From a delta proteobacterium NaphS2 (GTDB taxonomy: Bacteria; Desulfobacterota; DSM-4660; Desulfatiglandales; Desulfatiglandaceae), in assembly GCA_000179315.1 (NCBI GenBank), contig ADZZ01000580.1:4809-59318 (forward strand): a DNA stretch of 54,510 bases, read 5' to 3'. Below the pieces are notes generated by a model. That model saw only the letters and a program-made list of their open reading frames with translations, was not told the DNA's origin and ran no database searches. Below are positions 17,772 through 26,388 of this stretch, piece after piece (position 1 is the first letter of the stretch; the number at the start of each line of letters is the position of its first letter). The position numbers and the translations under genes are program-made.

Positions 17772-19151
17772 TCAGACAATCCAAAAAAGATGCCATTTTG
17801 GAACTGAAAAATACCGGTATGAGTTTGCGCAAAATCGCCCGAACGCTCAAGGTCAGCCGAAATACCATCACGAAGATCTTAAAGGATCCGGATGAAGCAG
17901 CACCCCACAGAGAATCCCGGCATGAAGAACATGTCCCTTTAATCCGCGATCTTTTCAAGGAATGCAAAGGAAATGCCGTGCGAGTGGCGGAGGAACTGGA
18001 AAGCCGCCATCAGATCACGATTCCTTATCAAAGTCTGACCTGGATCATGAGAAAACACGAGATCCGGAAGCGAAAAAAAAGACGCGCGGGACAATACCAT
18101 TTTAAACCCGGTCAGGAGATGCAGCATGATACGTCACCCCATCAGGTTACCATTGATGGGAAAAAAGTATCGGCCCAGTGCGCTTCCCTGACACTGGCCT
18201 TTTCCCGAAAGCTTTTTATTCAGTATTACCCGCGTTTCACCCGGTTTGAGTGCAAGGTTTTTCTGTCAAAAGCCTTCGATTTTATGGATGGGGTGTGTTC
18301 CCGGTGCATCGTTGACAATACCAGTGTTATTGTGGCCGGCGGCACCGGACCTGACGCATTGATTGCACCTGAGATGAAATACTTCGCTGATATGTATCAA
18401 ACCCGGGTTTGTGGCCCATGCCGTAGGCGATGCCAATCGAAGTGCCCGCGTGGAAAGGCCTTTTCATTTTGTGGAAAATAACTTTCTTCCTGGAAGAACC
18501 TTTGTCAGCTGGCATGATTTGAACCGGCAGGCCATCGACTGGTGCCGGAACACCAGCGACAAAACGTTCAAACGGGCTTTGGGAATGATACCGGATGAGG
18601 CCTATATCATTGAAAAACCGCATCTCATTGATTTACCCCCATACCGGCCGCCGGTCTATGTGGCAAAACACCGGGTCGTCGATATCGAGGGATATGTGCA
18701 TTTGGACACCAACCGTTATTCCGTCCCTGAAGCACTGATTGGAAAATCCCTGGAAGTTCAGAAACACTGGCGCAAGGTCATCGTTTATGACAAAAGCCGG
18801 AACGTGGCGGAACATGACCGTATTCTGGATAAACGTGATACGCGAACAACTGTGCCGGGACATCATGTTCCGATTCGAAGAAAAAAGGATGCCCGGGTCC
18901 CTTCAAAAGAAGAACAGCTGTTGGTGGGAAATGATGCCGTTCTGGATGCGTATGTGGCCGAACTGAAGAAAAGAAGCCATGGTCGTGGCGTGGTCAAGTT
19001 ACGCCGTCTGCTGCATCTGCAACGGACTTATCCCGGTGAGCCTTTTCTCAAAGCCGTAAGACAGGCCCTTAAGTATCGACTTTTTGATCTGTCCCGTCTG
19101 GAAAACATCATCCTCGATTATACCGCGGGTGACTTTTTTGATCTGTCATGA
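17768..19151 (+). pseudogene. istA: IstA (IS21-family transposase) with one frameshift
   Basis: The transposase of the ParB-associated element. The first frame runs from ATG 17768. It has a helix-turn-helix (residues 18-40, SLRKIARTLKVSRNTI), then D121 in QHDTSPH and D183 in IVDNTS, and departs from the family near residue 212. The other frame supplies the rest from about 18405: VAHAVGDANRSARVERPF with the catalytic glutamate, ENNFLPGRTF, and the C-terminal beta domain, ending at 19151. Dropping one G in the CCCGGG region (18402-18407) gives one continuous protein of about 460 residues. So it is either a mutated gene, a sequencing error, or a frameshift used on purpose. The split falls between the second and third catalytic residues. 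The end overlaps istB by ATGA. Confidence 0.85.
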
Positions 19152-19879
19152 AAAAGAAAATTGAGCAATTACTCATTGACTTGAAGTTTAAAGGCATGGT
19201 GAAGACCTTCGATGAGCAGTTGGCTTTGGCCGAAAAGAACGGGCTTTCCGTTTACGAGGTCATATACAACCTCCTGGCTGAGGAATTACGTTTCCGGCAG
19301 GAGCGGAGCATGACTTATCGGCTTCAGATTGCACGGCTCCCATGGGACTGGACCCTCAACTCCTTTCCGTTTGATCTTCAGCCCGGAGTCCGGAAAAGCC
19401 GGATGATGACTTTGTCCGGCCTTGATTTCATCAATCGAAGAGAAAACATCGTATTTCACGGAAAGACCGGCGTAGGGAAAACAGGCCTGGCCGTCGGCAT
19501 ACTCCGTCAAGCCATTATTGCCGGGTACCGGGGGCGTTTTTATAATGTTCAGGATTTGCTGGATCAACTCTATGCCTCTCTCGCCGATCGATCCACCCCC
19601 AAACTACTCAATGCCCTGTGCCGATATGATCTGCTGTTGCTCGATGAACTGGGATACCTGACCCTGAAAAAGGAGCAAATGAACGCCTTTTTCAAACTCA
19701 TGAAAGAGCGATATGAAGCCGGGCGGCCCACCATTATTACGACCAATCTCCAGCCTGAACAATGGTATTCCCTCCTTGAACCAAAGGACATGGTCGATGC
19801 TCTGCTGGATCGCCTCAACCATCGGTGCATCAATGTTCATATCGATGGGCCTTCTCTCAGAAAAACAGATGCCGGCTAA
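19148..19879 (+). CDS. istB: IstB-type AAA+ ATPase
   Basis: A 243-residue helper ATPase of IS21 transposition, which assembles on target DNA and delivers it to IstA. It shows an N-terminal IstB domain (LIDLKFKGMVKTFDEQLALA), Walker A GKTGVGKTGL, Walker B YDLLLLDELGYL, sensor TIITTNLQ and a C-terminal LLDRLNHRC block. Length is typical and no defect is seen. The start ATG overlaps the IstA stop. Being intact while IstA is frameshifted, it argues for a recent or corrected lesion. Confidence 0.93.
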   Translation: MKKKIEQLLIDLKFKGMVKTFDEQLALAEKNGLSVYEVIYNLLAEELRFRQERSMTYRLQIARLPWDWTLNSFPFDLQPGVRKSRMMTLSGLDFINRRENIVFHGKTGVGKTGLAVGILRQAIIAGYRGRFYNVQDLLDQLYASLADRSTPKLLNALCRYDLLLLDELGYLTLKKEQMNAFFKLMKERYEAGRPTIITTNLQPEQWYSLLEPKDMVDALLDRLNHRCINVHIDGPSLRKTDAG

Positions 19880-20154
19880 TCCATTTTTCTAAGCCGATCT
19901 AAACCCTCTCAAACCTCATGATGCCACATGGCTTTCAATTATCTGTAAACCTATAAGAAAAAAACCCTTTTCAAGACCTCTTCTCAAAAAACACCGCCTC
20001 TCACATTCCAGTTTATTCTGCAGAAGCAACAGAACAACGCGCAATCACCGGTTCCGTTACGATTAGCAGAACTGGTTCTGTTTTCGTTAGCGGCCAAGAC
20101 CAGGAAATCAGAAATATTTTAAGGAGTAAAACTTTTGAAGAGCGGGAAGAACTT

Positions 20155-20556
20155 TTGCAGAAAGATTTAGATTCTGGAAGTGGGGATTTTCTGATTGCAA
20201 TAACAAATTCTCCAGATGAACTCCTATCCGAAAAGAAACTTCTTCCATACCGAGAACAATTTGCATTTTCAAAAGAAAAGGATCTTCAAAAATGGCAAAA
20301 AGACACTGTTGAAGTTGCTAAAATTATTAGGAAAACTGCTGCTGAAATTAATGTGTCCCACGTGAAAATGTTTATTGATGCAAAGGTGGAAGATCCACTT
20401 GCCCGCTCAGAATTTTATAAAACTTTTCCACCACGAAATGAAAATGAAATGATGGTTGCTGAACAGGCTATCAATAAAGAGAAAAGCGCAAAACGATTAC
20501 AGGCAGACAGGGAACAGTTTGAAGATGAACATCAGAATGGAATTAATTTGAGGTGA
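20155..20556 (+). CDS. Hypothetical protein, probably missing its N-terminus
   Basis: The reading frame is open from 19957 to 20556, but the only start-like codon is TTG 20155, without a ribosome site. The sequence before it (TGSVTISRTGSVFVSGQD, EIRNILRSKTFEEREELL) looks like real protein and contains a short repeated TGSV motif. This suggests the 5' end was removed by the IS21-like element to the left. The C-terminal part is charged and helical (KWQKDTVEVAKIIRKTAAEI, EQAINKEKSAKRLQADREQ). AT-rich like the rest of the island remnant and unlike the housekeeping genes. Family not recognised. Confidence 0.45.
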   Translation: MQKDLDSGSGDFLIAITNSPDELLSEKKLLPYREQFAFSKEKDLQKWQKDTVEVAKIIRKTAAEINVSHVKMFIDAKVEDPLARSEFYKTFPPRNENEMMVAEQAINKEKSAKRLQADREQFEDEHQNGINLR

Positions 20557-20564
20557 TATGAATA

Positions 20565-20693
20565 ATGGAAAATAGAAAAAAAATATTTCCACCTCCTGAT
20601 ATGCGAATAAAACCTAATGAAATTGAAAAACTGGTAAAGGAAAATCTGGAAAAACGGGAAAAGGCTAGAAATAAAGGTGAAGCGGAAATGTAA
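20565..20693 (+). CDS. Small charged protein, 42 residues
   Basis: From ATG 20565, nine bases after the previous stop, to TAA 20693. The product has an FPPPDMRIKPNEIEKL core and a highly charged tail. AT-rich codon use matches the preceding gene, and the close spacing suggests they form one transcript. No similarity recognised. Confidence 0.4.
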   Translation: MENRKKIFPPPDMRIKPNEIEKLVKENLEKREKARNKGEAEM

Positions 20694-21018
20694 ACACAAC
20701 ATCTTGTATAATAGTCAAATAATTAATGCAATATATTGTATATTGTTACAAGTTGACGCTTATGTCTTAATTTAAAAAATAATATTGCTTGCTGATGTCA
20801 GGGGTTCTTTAGGAGGTTCATCTGATATTGGCACACCCGGAGGTTTTCATCTTTTTACTCCGGGACTGGGCGGTAGGTTTAGCCATGACCCACCGCCCTT
20901 TTATTTTGTCCATAATATCCAACATATAGCCATCAAATCGCCGAGAATCAACGATAATGAAAAAGCCTATACTAGGGTTATAGGCTTATTGCTAAATAGT
21001 TACTGATATGCTTCTAAG
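20694..21018. other. 325-base AT-rich gap
   Basis: Holds an intrinsic terminator (20868-20902) and no believable gene. An open frame at 20785-21006 runs across the terminator hairpin and lacks a ribosome site. Confidence 0.5.
20868..20902 (+). terminator. Intrinsic terminator
   Basis: GGGCGGT-A-GGT ... ACC-C-ACCGCCC (20868-20898) followed by TTTTATTTT. It would end the transcript of the two small island genes to the left. Confidence 0.75.
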
Positions 21019-21657
21019 TTAGTTTAAATCTATTTTTATTTTGTTTTTCTTGAGCCAGTTTTGAAGATTTGCAGCGGTTGTGCTATATCTATCCGCAACA
21101 TATTTTTTTGTGCTTCCATTGGACAACAAAGCCACAATCTCTTCCCTATGAATATCCAGCTTGCTTTTCCCCGGACCTTTAGGACGACCTAACAATTTAC
21201 CCTTTGCCCTTGCAGCTCTAAGCCCTTCCTTTGTCCTTACACTGTTATAGTGCCTTTCCATTTCTGCAAACATTGACAGCATAGTTGACATCATTTTGCT
21301 TTGCATATCATCACCATTGAGCTGATAGTTTTCCTTCACACTGTAAACAGCAATGCCCTTGTTTTTCATCGCTTCCAGAACTTCCAGAACTTCCAATGTT
21401 GACCTTCCAAGCCTAGTCATTTCGGGCGTAATTATAATATCACCGTGTCTTAGTTCATCAATAAGGGTTTTGACCTTCCTATCTTTCCAACTGGTTTTGT
21501 ATCCAGAGACTTTTTCCTGTACAAATGAAACCTTCCCAAAATCTTTACTATTCGCATATGCTCGAATATCAGCTTTGAATTTTTCAAGGTCCTGATCTTC
21601 TGTTGACACTCTCAGATACCCTATAATCTGCCTATCGTCCTTTTTTGATTTCCCCAT
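21019..21657 (-). CDS. Serine recombinase (resolvase/invertase family)
   Basis: A 212-residue small serine recombinase. GYLRVSTEDQD places the nucleophile at S18. Further catalytic-core blocks are LIDELRHGDIIITPEMTRLGRS, YSVKENYQL and MLSMFAEMERHYNSVRTKEGL. A C-terminal helix-turn-helix lies at about 175-205 (IVALLSNGSTKKYVADRYSTTAANLQ, cut here in two pieces by eye). Such proteins resolve cointegrates or invert DNA next to their own gene. ATG 21657 follows a G-rich GGGGGCGGG stretch. It is read away from the integrase and faces an inverted repeat that could be its site. Confidence 0.9.
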   Translation of the reverse strand: MGKSKKDDRQIIGYLRVSTEDQDLEKFKADIRAYANSKDFGKVSFVQEKVSGYKTSWKDRKVKTLIDELRHGDIIITPEMTRLGRSTLEVLEVLEAMKNKGIAVYSVKENYQLNGDDMQSKMMSTMLSMFAEMERHYNSVRTKEGLRAARAKGKLLGRPKGPGKSKLDIHREEIVALLSNGSTKKYVADRYSTTAANLQNWLKKNKIKIDLN

Positions 21658-21683
21658 TTTCCCGCCCCCGCTATAAAATTTAA

Positions 21684-21742
21684 TGAAAACGTCAAAAACT
21701 GTTTTATTTTATACGCTATATGATAACGAATGTCAAACGTTT
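21684..21742. repeat. Possible resolvase site: inverted GAAAACGT/ACGTTTTC arms
   Basis: GAAAACGT followed by CAAAAACTG, then about 30 AT-rich bases with TATACGCTATATGATA, then GTCAAACGTTTTC. The arms are complementary over eight bases and sit some 25 bases upstream of the resolvase start, the normal position of res sites. The exact subsites cannot be defined from one copy. Coordinates are accurate to a few bases. Confidence 0.3.
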
Positions 21743-21830
21743 TCTTTATCTTGTTTAATATTCTTTTAACGATCGTTTTCTTTGATGACATAGTGCGTCA
21801 TATGCTACCGGGGACAATGGGCAAAATGCA

Positions 21831-21874
21831 CACCTGCTATTAAGCAGGTGATAGTAATCCCCCTACGGGGGATT
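21831..21874. repeat. Two adjacent hairpins
   Basis: CACCTGCT-ATTA-AGCAGGTG (21831-21850) and AATCCCCC-TAC-GGGGGATT (21856-21874). Neither is followed by a proper T run. The eight-base arms of the first recur at 31516-31523 and 31565-31572. Confidence 0.5.
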
Positions 21875-22088
21875 ATTGGAGATAAAATTTTAAAATTTAA
21901 TTTTTGTGAGATATTAGGGGGTATATCCCACTATAGCCTTGACCATTATCGTTGATCCTGAGCCTTCTCAGAGCTTCCTAGAACCATTTCCCGTTCACAC
22001 ATAGGATTAGGATAAATCAAGGTTATCCTGTGGAAAAGTCTTTTCAATCACATCTGTAAGCAGTTTTTCCATTTCCAGCAAACAAAAC

Positions 22089-22173
22089 AAAGTTACTATT
22101 TCTATCACCATAAACACAAAGTTACCCGCCCACTAAAAAAATTTTCTGATATGCAAAAGAAAGTTACTATTTC
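22089..22173 (+). repeat. Three iteron-like direct repeats
   Basis: AAAGTTAC at 22089, 22118 and 22160; the first and third extend to AAAGTTACTATTTC. Spacings are 29 and 42 bases. Repeats like this occur at plasmid origins or integrase arm sites. They lie 270-355 bases before the integrase start. Confidence 0.4.
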
Positions 22174-22443
22174 AGTTGATATATTTTGTATTGAAATTAT
22201 TAAAAATTCTACTGGGAAACAGATACATCTTGAAAATCGAAGAAAAATGAATATATTTAGAGAAAATCGGAGATAATCACATTATATAGCGTGAAAACCA
22301 AGGAAATCCATTGTAGACATTCGTTTAAGGGAGGTAGAAAGAAATGGTCGAAAACAGCAAAACCTTAATTGAATAATAAACTTGACAAAACAGAAAATAT
22401 CCGCCCAGATCCTCAAAAACGAGGAAACGGGGGGATATTGGAT

Positions 22444-22802
22444 ATGCTCAATAAACAGAGTGTATGGGTTAAGTGGAAGGAACAAAAGCAGCGGTATGAA
22501 GTCGGTTTCTATTGGGAGAAAAAAAGGTATAGATTTTACTCGTGGGTTTTTCAGGGGAACCGCCTACAATTCAAGACAAAGGATATAGCAGAAGAATTTG
22601 CCAGTCAGATAAAAGCGGAAATGCGCCCGAACCGGAAAGGCATAATAACCTTTGATCCGTCCAAGTATACCGGCCAGCAAAAAACCATTTACAGCATTTC
22701 CGAACATTCAAAGCTCTGGTTGCGGGAATATAAGTTACAGATTCAAACCGATGACATCAGCAGCGAATACTATAAGCATCTTGAGCGCTATTTTCGTCTA
22801 CA
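22444..22802 (+). pseudogene. Tyrosine integrase, piece 1 of 3 (N-terminal)
   Basis: Begins at ATG 22444 behind a G-rich ribosome site and holds the arm-binding N-domain (VWVKWKEQKQRYEVGFYW) and the start of the core-binding domain (YSISEHSKLWLREYKLQI). It is cut after CTACA (22798-22802) by the IS1634-type element. Joining 22444-22802, 24727-24988 and 31672-32205 gives exactly 1155 bases, an uninterrupted 384-residue integrase, which proves that all three belong together. A possible earlier TTG start lies at 22369. Confidence 0.9.
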
Positions 22803-24721
22803 CTGAAGTTTGACAGTTGCCCCAAAAAATGGGCGCCCAAAAGCAGATAAGTACCTGATATTAAGACTTCCGGTTTCAAATTGAGCTCAAAAAGGTAGTG
22901 CCACAGAAATCAATTTGTTATATTGACAATTTAATATGTTAGGCTCTACCTTAGGGGTGTCTTTTATATGAGGAGGCCCCAATGTTCGCTCGTGCCAAGA
23001 AGTCCGGTAAGTATCAGTATTTGCAAATCGTCGAAAACAAAAAAGAGAAAGGCAAAGTCAGACAGTGTGTGATCGCTACCATCGGCCGGATGGACCAACT
23101 GCAGTCAAAGGGCCGGGTGGAAACGCTCATCCGGTCATTGTCCAGATTCTCCGAACAGGCCCTGTTGATCATCTCGGGAAAAAGCGATGTCTCCGCTGAC
23201 TCCAAAAAGATCGGGCCCGTGCTGATTTTCGAGCGGCTGTGGGAAGAGGCCGGAATCAGAAAGGCTATTTCCCGGGTATTGGAAGGACGTAAGTTCGAGT
23301 TCGATGTGGAGCGCGCCATCTTCCTCACGGTCCTTCACCGATTGTTGGTATCCGGTTCGGATCGTTTCTGTCATCGCTGGTGTCGGGATTACATCATCAA
23401 AGGCATCGAAGGTTTGGAACTTCACCATCTCTATCGGGCCATGGGTTTCCTGGGTGAAGCGCTCGATGTGCAGAACGAAAGTACCGGTTTTTCGCCCAGA
23501 TGCAACAAGGACCTTGTGGAGGAACTGATCTTTTCCCATCGCCGAGATCTGTTTTCGGATCTGGACCTGGTATTTTTCGACACCACCTCCATCTACTTTG
23601 AAGGGCACGGTGGAGAGAGTATCGGCCAATTCGGTTTCAGCAAAGACCACCGGCCCGACCGGGTTCAAATGATCGTTGGGGCGGTCATCGATGATAAAGG
23701 CCAGCCAATCTGCTGCGAGATGTGGCCAGGAAATACGGCTGATGTTACTGCACTTTTGCCCGTCGTTGAAAGGCTGAAAAAACGGTTCGCCATCAATCGG
23801 GTCTGCATTGTTGCCGATCGCGGCATGATCAGTGCGGATACGGTGGAACAACTCGAGTCTCCAACAAACCGGACCCCATACATCCTGGGAGCCCGCATGC
23901 GAAAAGTGAAAAAGATTCGAGATCGCGTTTTGTCCCATCCCGGTCGTTACAAAGAGGTTCGCACTGAAAGCAGCGATCCGAAAAAGCGGGAGCCGCTCAA
24001 AGTCAAACAGGTTCAAATAGATGGTTGTCGATACATCATTTGCCAGAACCCTCGCCAGCAGCGAAAAGATGCCGCTGACCGCGAAGCCATCGTCAAGGCG
24101 CTCACTGAAAAACTCAAAAAGGGACCCAAAAGCCTTGTTGGCAACAAGGGGTTCCGGAAGTATTTGAAGGTCGAGAAGGACAGTGCCCGTATCGATGAAA
24201 AACGAGTGACGTATGAAGCGCGTTTTGACGGCAAATGGGTACTGCAGACAAACACGGATCTTTCGCCCGAAAAGGTGGCACTAAAGTACAAGGAGTTGTG
24301 GCGTGTCGAAAGGGTTTTTCGAGACGTCAAATCACTGCTGGATACCCGTCCCATATTTCATCAGAAGGATCAGACGATCCGCGGTCACGTATTTTGCAGT
24401 TTTCTGGCGCTGGTACTTCGAAAGGAACTGGATCAAAGGCTTGTTAAAGCCGGCCACCGTTTCGAATGGGCGGAAATAAAGCAAGACCTGAAGTCTTTAC
24501 AGACCGTCACCATCGAAGAAAACGGCAGGCGGCTTGCTATCAGAAGCCAGAGCAAGGGAGTCTGCGGCAAAGTTTTCCAGGCTGTTGGGGTTGCCATGCC
24601 GCCTACAATACGGGACGTCGAGCCTATACCGGAAAAGTCAGATGGTAGTGCCAACAAAATCCGTGTGTCTTTTAACTAGCTGAAATAGCAAAATAATAAT
24701 TTTCTAACTGTCAAACTTGAG
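22803..24721 (+). mobile_element. IS1634-family insertion sequence
   Basis: A 1919-base element with 16-base inverted ends (CTGAAGTTTGACAGTT at 22803-22818 and the complement of CTCAAGTTTGACAGTT at 24706-24721, one mismatch). It is flanked by CTACA direct repeats (22798-22802 and 24722-24726). Removing the element and one repeat restores the integrase frame (R-L-H-I-N-P-V), so insertion was simple and no further change followed. Confidence 0.95.
22982..24679 (+). CDS. IS1634-family transposase
   Basis: A 565-residue DDE transposase of the IS4 superfamily, intact. Family signs: the N-terminal YLQIVENKKEKGKVRQ block, LVFFDTTSIYFEG with the first aspartate, CIVADRGMIS with the second, and YKELWRVERVFRDVKS with the glutamate in the Y-R-E-K-type signature of the superfamily. 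ATG 22982 follows GAGGAGG. It is the only gene of the element. Confidence 0.94.
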   Translation: MFARAKKSGKYQYLQIVENKKEKGKVRQCVIATIGRMDQLQSKGRVETLIRSLSRFSEQALLIISGKSDVSADSKKIGPVLIFERLWEEAGIRKAISRVLEGRKFEFDVERAIFLTVLHRLLVSGSDRFCHRWCRDYIIKGIEGLELHHLYRAMGFLGEALDVQNESTGFSPRCNKDLVEELIFSHRRDLFSDLDLVFFDTTSIYFEGHGGESIGQFGFSKDHRPDRVQMIVGAVIDDKGQPICCEMWPGNTADVTALLPVVERLKKRFAINRVCIVADRGMISADTVEQLESPTNRTPYILGARMRKVKKIRDRVLSHPGRYKEVRTESSDPKKREPLKVKQVQIDGCRYIICQNPRQQRKDAADREAIVKALTEKLKKGPKSLVGNKGFRKYLKVEKDSARIDEKRVTYEARFDGKWVLQTNTDLSPEKVALKYKELWRVERVFRDVKSLLDTRPIFHQKDQTIRGHVFCSFLALVLRKELDQRLVKAGHRFEWAEIKQDLKSLQTVTIEENGRRLAIRSQSKGVCGKVFQAVGVAMPPTIRDVEPIPEKSDGSANKIRVSFN

Positions 24722-24726
24722 CTACA

Positions 24727-24988
24727 TATAAACCCGGTACTAGGTGATATCGATATCAGGGAATTAAATGAACCAACCATTAAGAGATTCTACCTTTCCT
24801 TATTTGAAAAGGGGTTAGGAAAGAAAATGGTTCAGAATCTAATGGATACCCTGAAAAAGTTTGTTCATGACAGCTTCGAGGAAAAAGTTATTTATGAAAT
24901 GATCAGGTTTCCAAAATATAAAAGCAAAAAGAACGTAGGGATAAAGAGAAAGCCAAAATGGCTTACTGAGGAAGACCAGGTGGTTTCG
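24727..24988 (+). pseudogene. Tyrosine integrase, piece 2 of 3 (core-binding domain)
   Basis: Continues the core-binding domain: NPVLGDIDIRELNEPTIKRF, KKMVQNLMDTLKKFVHDSF, and KPKWLTEEDQVVS, where the catalytic domain normally begins. It ends at GTTTCG (24983-24988), the target site of the IS21-type element. The four residues readable past this point are element sequence. Confidence 0.9.
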
Positions 24989-25106
24989 CTAACCTAAAAC
25001 TGACCCCCTAAAGGCCAAAACGACAACCTAAAATTGACCCCCCTGAGTGGACCTCTGGTAAGAAGGATTGCTAAATATCAATCCTATGCTGGAGGCAGAA
25101 AGGAGA

Positions 25107-25492
25107 ATGCTCACGGTGGATCAATACAGCTACATACGGACGGCACATAGGGTTTATGGCAAAGCCATAAAACAAATTGCCCGGGAGACGGGACATTCCA
25201 AAAATACAGTTAAGAAGGTTCTTCGGGGAGAATACAGCGGTTATAAGCCAAGGATTGGACAAGCATACCCTGTTTTGGCCCCCTATATTAGAACCATCGA
25301 CCGATGGTTGAAGGATGATAAGGATCGTCCCAAAAAGCAGCGGCATACGGCGGTGCGGGTTTTTAATCGTCTCAAACAGGAGCATGCTTTTCAAGGATCT
25401 GAGACAACTGTCCGGCGATATGTTCGCGAGGCAAAATTGAGATTGGGCGTTAGTGGTCGTGAGGTATTTATACCATCAGACCTGGATGGCCA
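25107..25492 (+). pseudogene. istA: IstA of element A, N-terminal piece
   Basis: From ATG 25107 (MLTVDQYSYIRTAHRVYGKA, a standard IstA opening), with a helix-turn-helix (IKQIARETGHSKNTVKKVL) and a YKPRIGQAYP linker; cut after TGGCCA at 25492. Joined to 29198-30338 it gives 1527 bases and a continuous 508-residue IstA (DLD-G-H-Q-G across the join). An ATG at 25086 would add seven residues. Confidence 0.9.
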
Positions 25493-25551
25493 CCTGAAAA
25501 TCCCCCACTTGTGGCCGGGTCAAAATCCCCCGGCGACAGGACGGTTTCAGT

Positions 25552-26367
25552 TTACAAATCTTCTTTAGAAAGGTCCATATTCTTTCCTTTTTCATCCTGC
25601 TTTTTTTGTTTACTTTGCGATATCCTCGATGCTGCTTCTTTGAGGCGGTAGCTTTTTCCCTCGAACTTCAGGAGATGCCCGTGATGAAGCAGGCGGTCGA
25701 GTATGGCCGAAGATGCTGTATTGTCCCTGAGAAGCTTACCCCAGTCTTCAACGAGTCGATTTGATGTAAGGAGCGTACTTTTTTTTGCGGAATACCGATT
25801 CAGAATGATTTCCAGCAAATCATCAGCGGCTTGTTCCGGCATTTTCTTGCGCAAAAACAAGTCATCGATGATCAGCAGATCGGTTTCGGAAAAAAGTTTG
25901 CTGATCTTTTTCCTCCGTTTAAGTTGAGTGGCTTCAAAAAGATCCTCGAAAAAGGTGTGGGCTTCCCGGTACACCACTTTGTATCCCGCAAGGATGGCGG
26001 CGTTAGCAACCGTTTTGGCGATCATACTTTTCCCTGTCCCTGGGGATCCGATTAAAAGCGCATCGTGTCCCTCCCGGATAAATTTTCCGCTCACCAGTTC
26101 ATAGATGTCCATCTTGGGCAGTTTCGGATTGAAGCCCCAATCAAACTCGGTCAGGGTGGGTTGCTCCGTGAGACCGGATGCCTTGAGGCGCGTTTGTGTA
26201 AGGCGACTTTTTCGGTAATCCAGTTCGTCCTGGATCAGACAGGCAAAGACCTCAGTAAAAGAAGCGCCCTGATTGGCCTGGACGATTCGGGTCTCCAGGG
26301 TGGCGATCATACCATGGAGCCGGAGGGTTTTGAGATGCTTTTCCATTTCAGCCAGTGACATGTTCAT
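25552..26367 (-). CDS. istB: IstB-type AAA+ ATPase of element B
   Basis: A 271-residue transposition helper. N-terminal IstB block (MEKHLKTLRLHGMIATLETR), Walker A GSPGTGKSMIAK, Walker B DLLIIDDLFLRK, sensor STLLTSNR, and the C-terminal SSAILDRLLHHGHLLKFEG block. The last 25 residues are a basic tail not usual in short IstB proteins. ATG 26367 has an AAGGAGG site and lies 21 bases after the istA-primase stop, so the two are co-transcribed. Intact. Confidence 0.94.
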   Translation of the reverse strand: MNMSLAEMEKHLKTLRLHGMIATLETRIVQANQGASFTEVFACLIQDELDYRKSRLTQTRLKASGLTEQPTLTEFDWGFNPKLPKMDIYELVSGKFIREGHDALLIGSPGTGKSMIAKTVANAAILAGYKVVYREAHTFFEDLFEATQLKRRKKISKLFSETDLLIIDDLFLRKKMPEQAADDLLEIILNRYSAKKSTLLTSNRLVEDWGKLLRDNTASSAILDRLLHHGHLLKFEGKSYRLKEAASRISQSKQKKQDEKGKNMDLSKEDL

Positions 26368-26388
26368 GTTTCCTCCTTCATCCTGTTT

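Larger units (their letters stand above)
16094..19879 (+). mobile_element. IS21-type element with zinc-ribbon, winged-helix and ParB-like genes (ends not resolved)
   Basis: Five genes on one strand overlap one another: zinc-ribbon 16152-16493, winged-helix-like 16490-16909, ParB-like 16887-17771, IstA 17768-19151 (frameshifted), IstB 19148-19879. Four-base ATGA junctions link genes 1-2, 3-4 and 4-5, and genes 2-3 overlap by 23 bases. This indicates a single co-evolved operon, not chance neighbours. Terminal repeats and target duplications could not be identified, so the limits given are those of the genes. The right flank cuts into an AT-rich open frame with no start codon (19957 on). Confidence 0.75.
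21658..22443. other. 786-base AT-rich non-coding region between resolvase and integrase
   Basis: No gene is visible. It contains a spaced inverted repeat next to the resolvase (21685-21745 region), two adjacent hairpins (21831-21850 and 21856-21874), and three copies of AAAGTTAC (22089, 22118, 22160). It may hold the recombination site of the resolvase and regulatory or origin-like sequence of the former mobile island. Listed separately below where a position can be given. Confidence 0.5.

Noticed and set aside
15000-22400. Search for a second copy of the tRNA-Gln 3' end as the left island boundary
   Set aside because: No match found by eye; the left boundary is either lost or outside the window.
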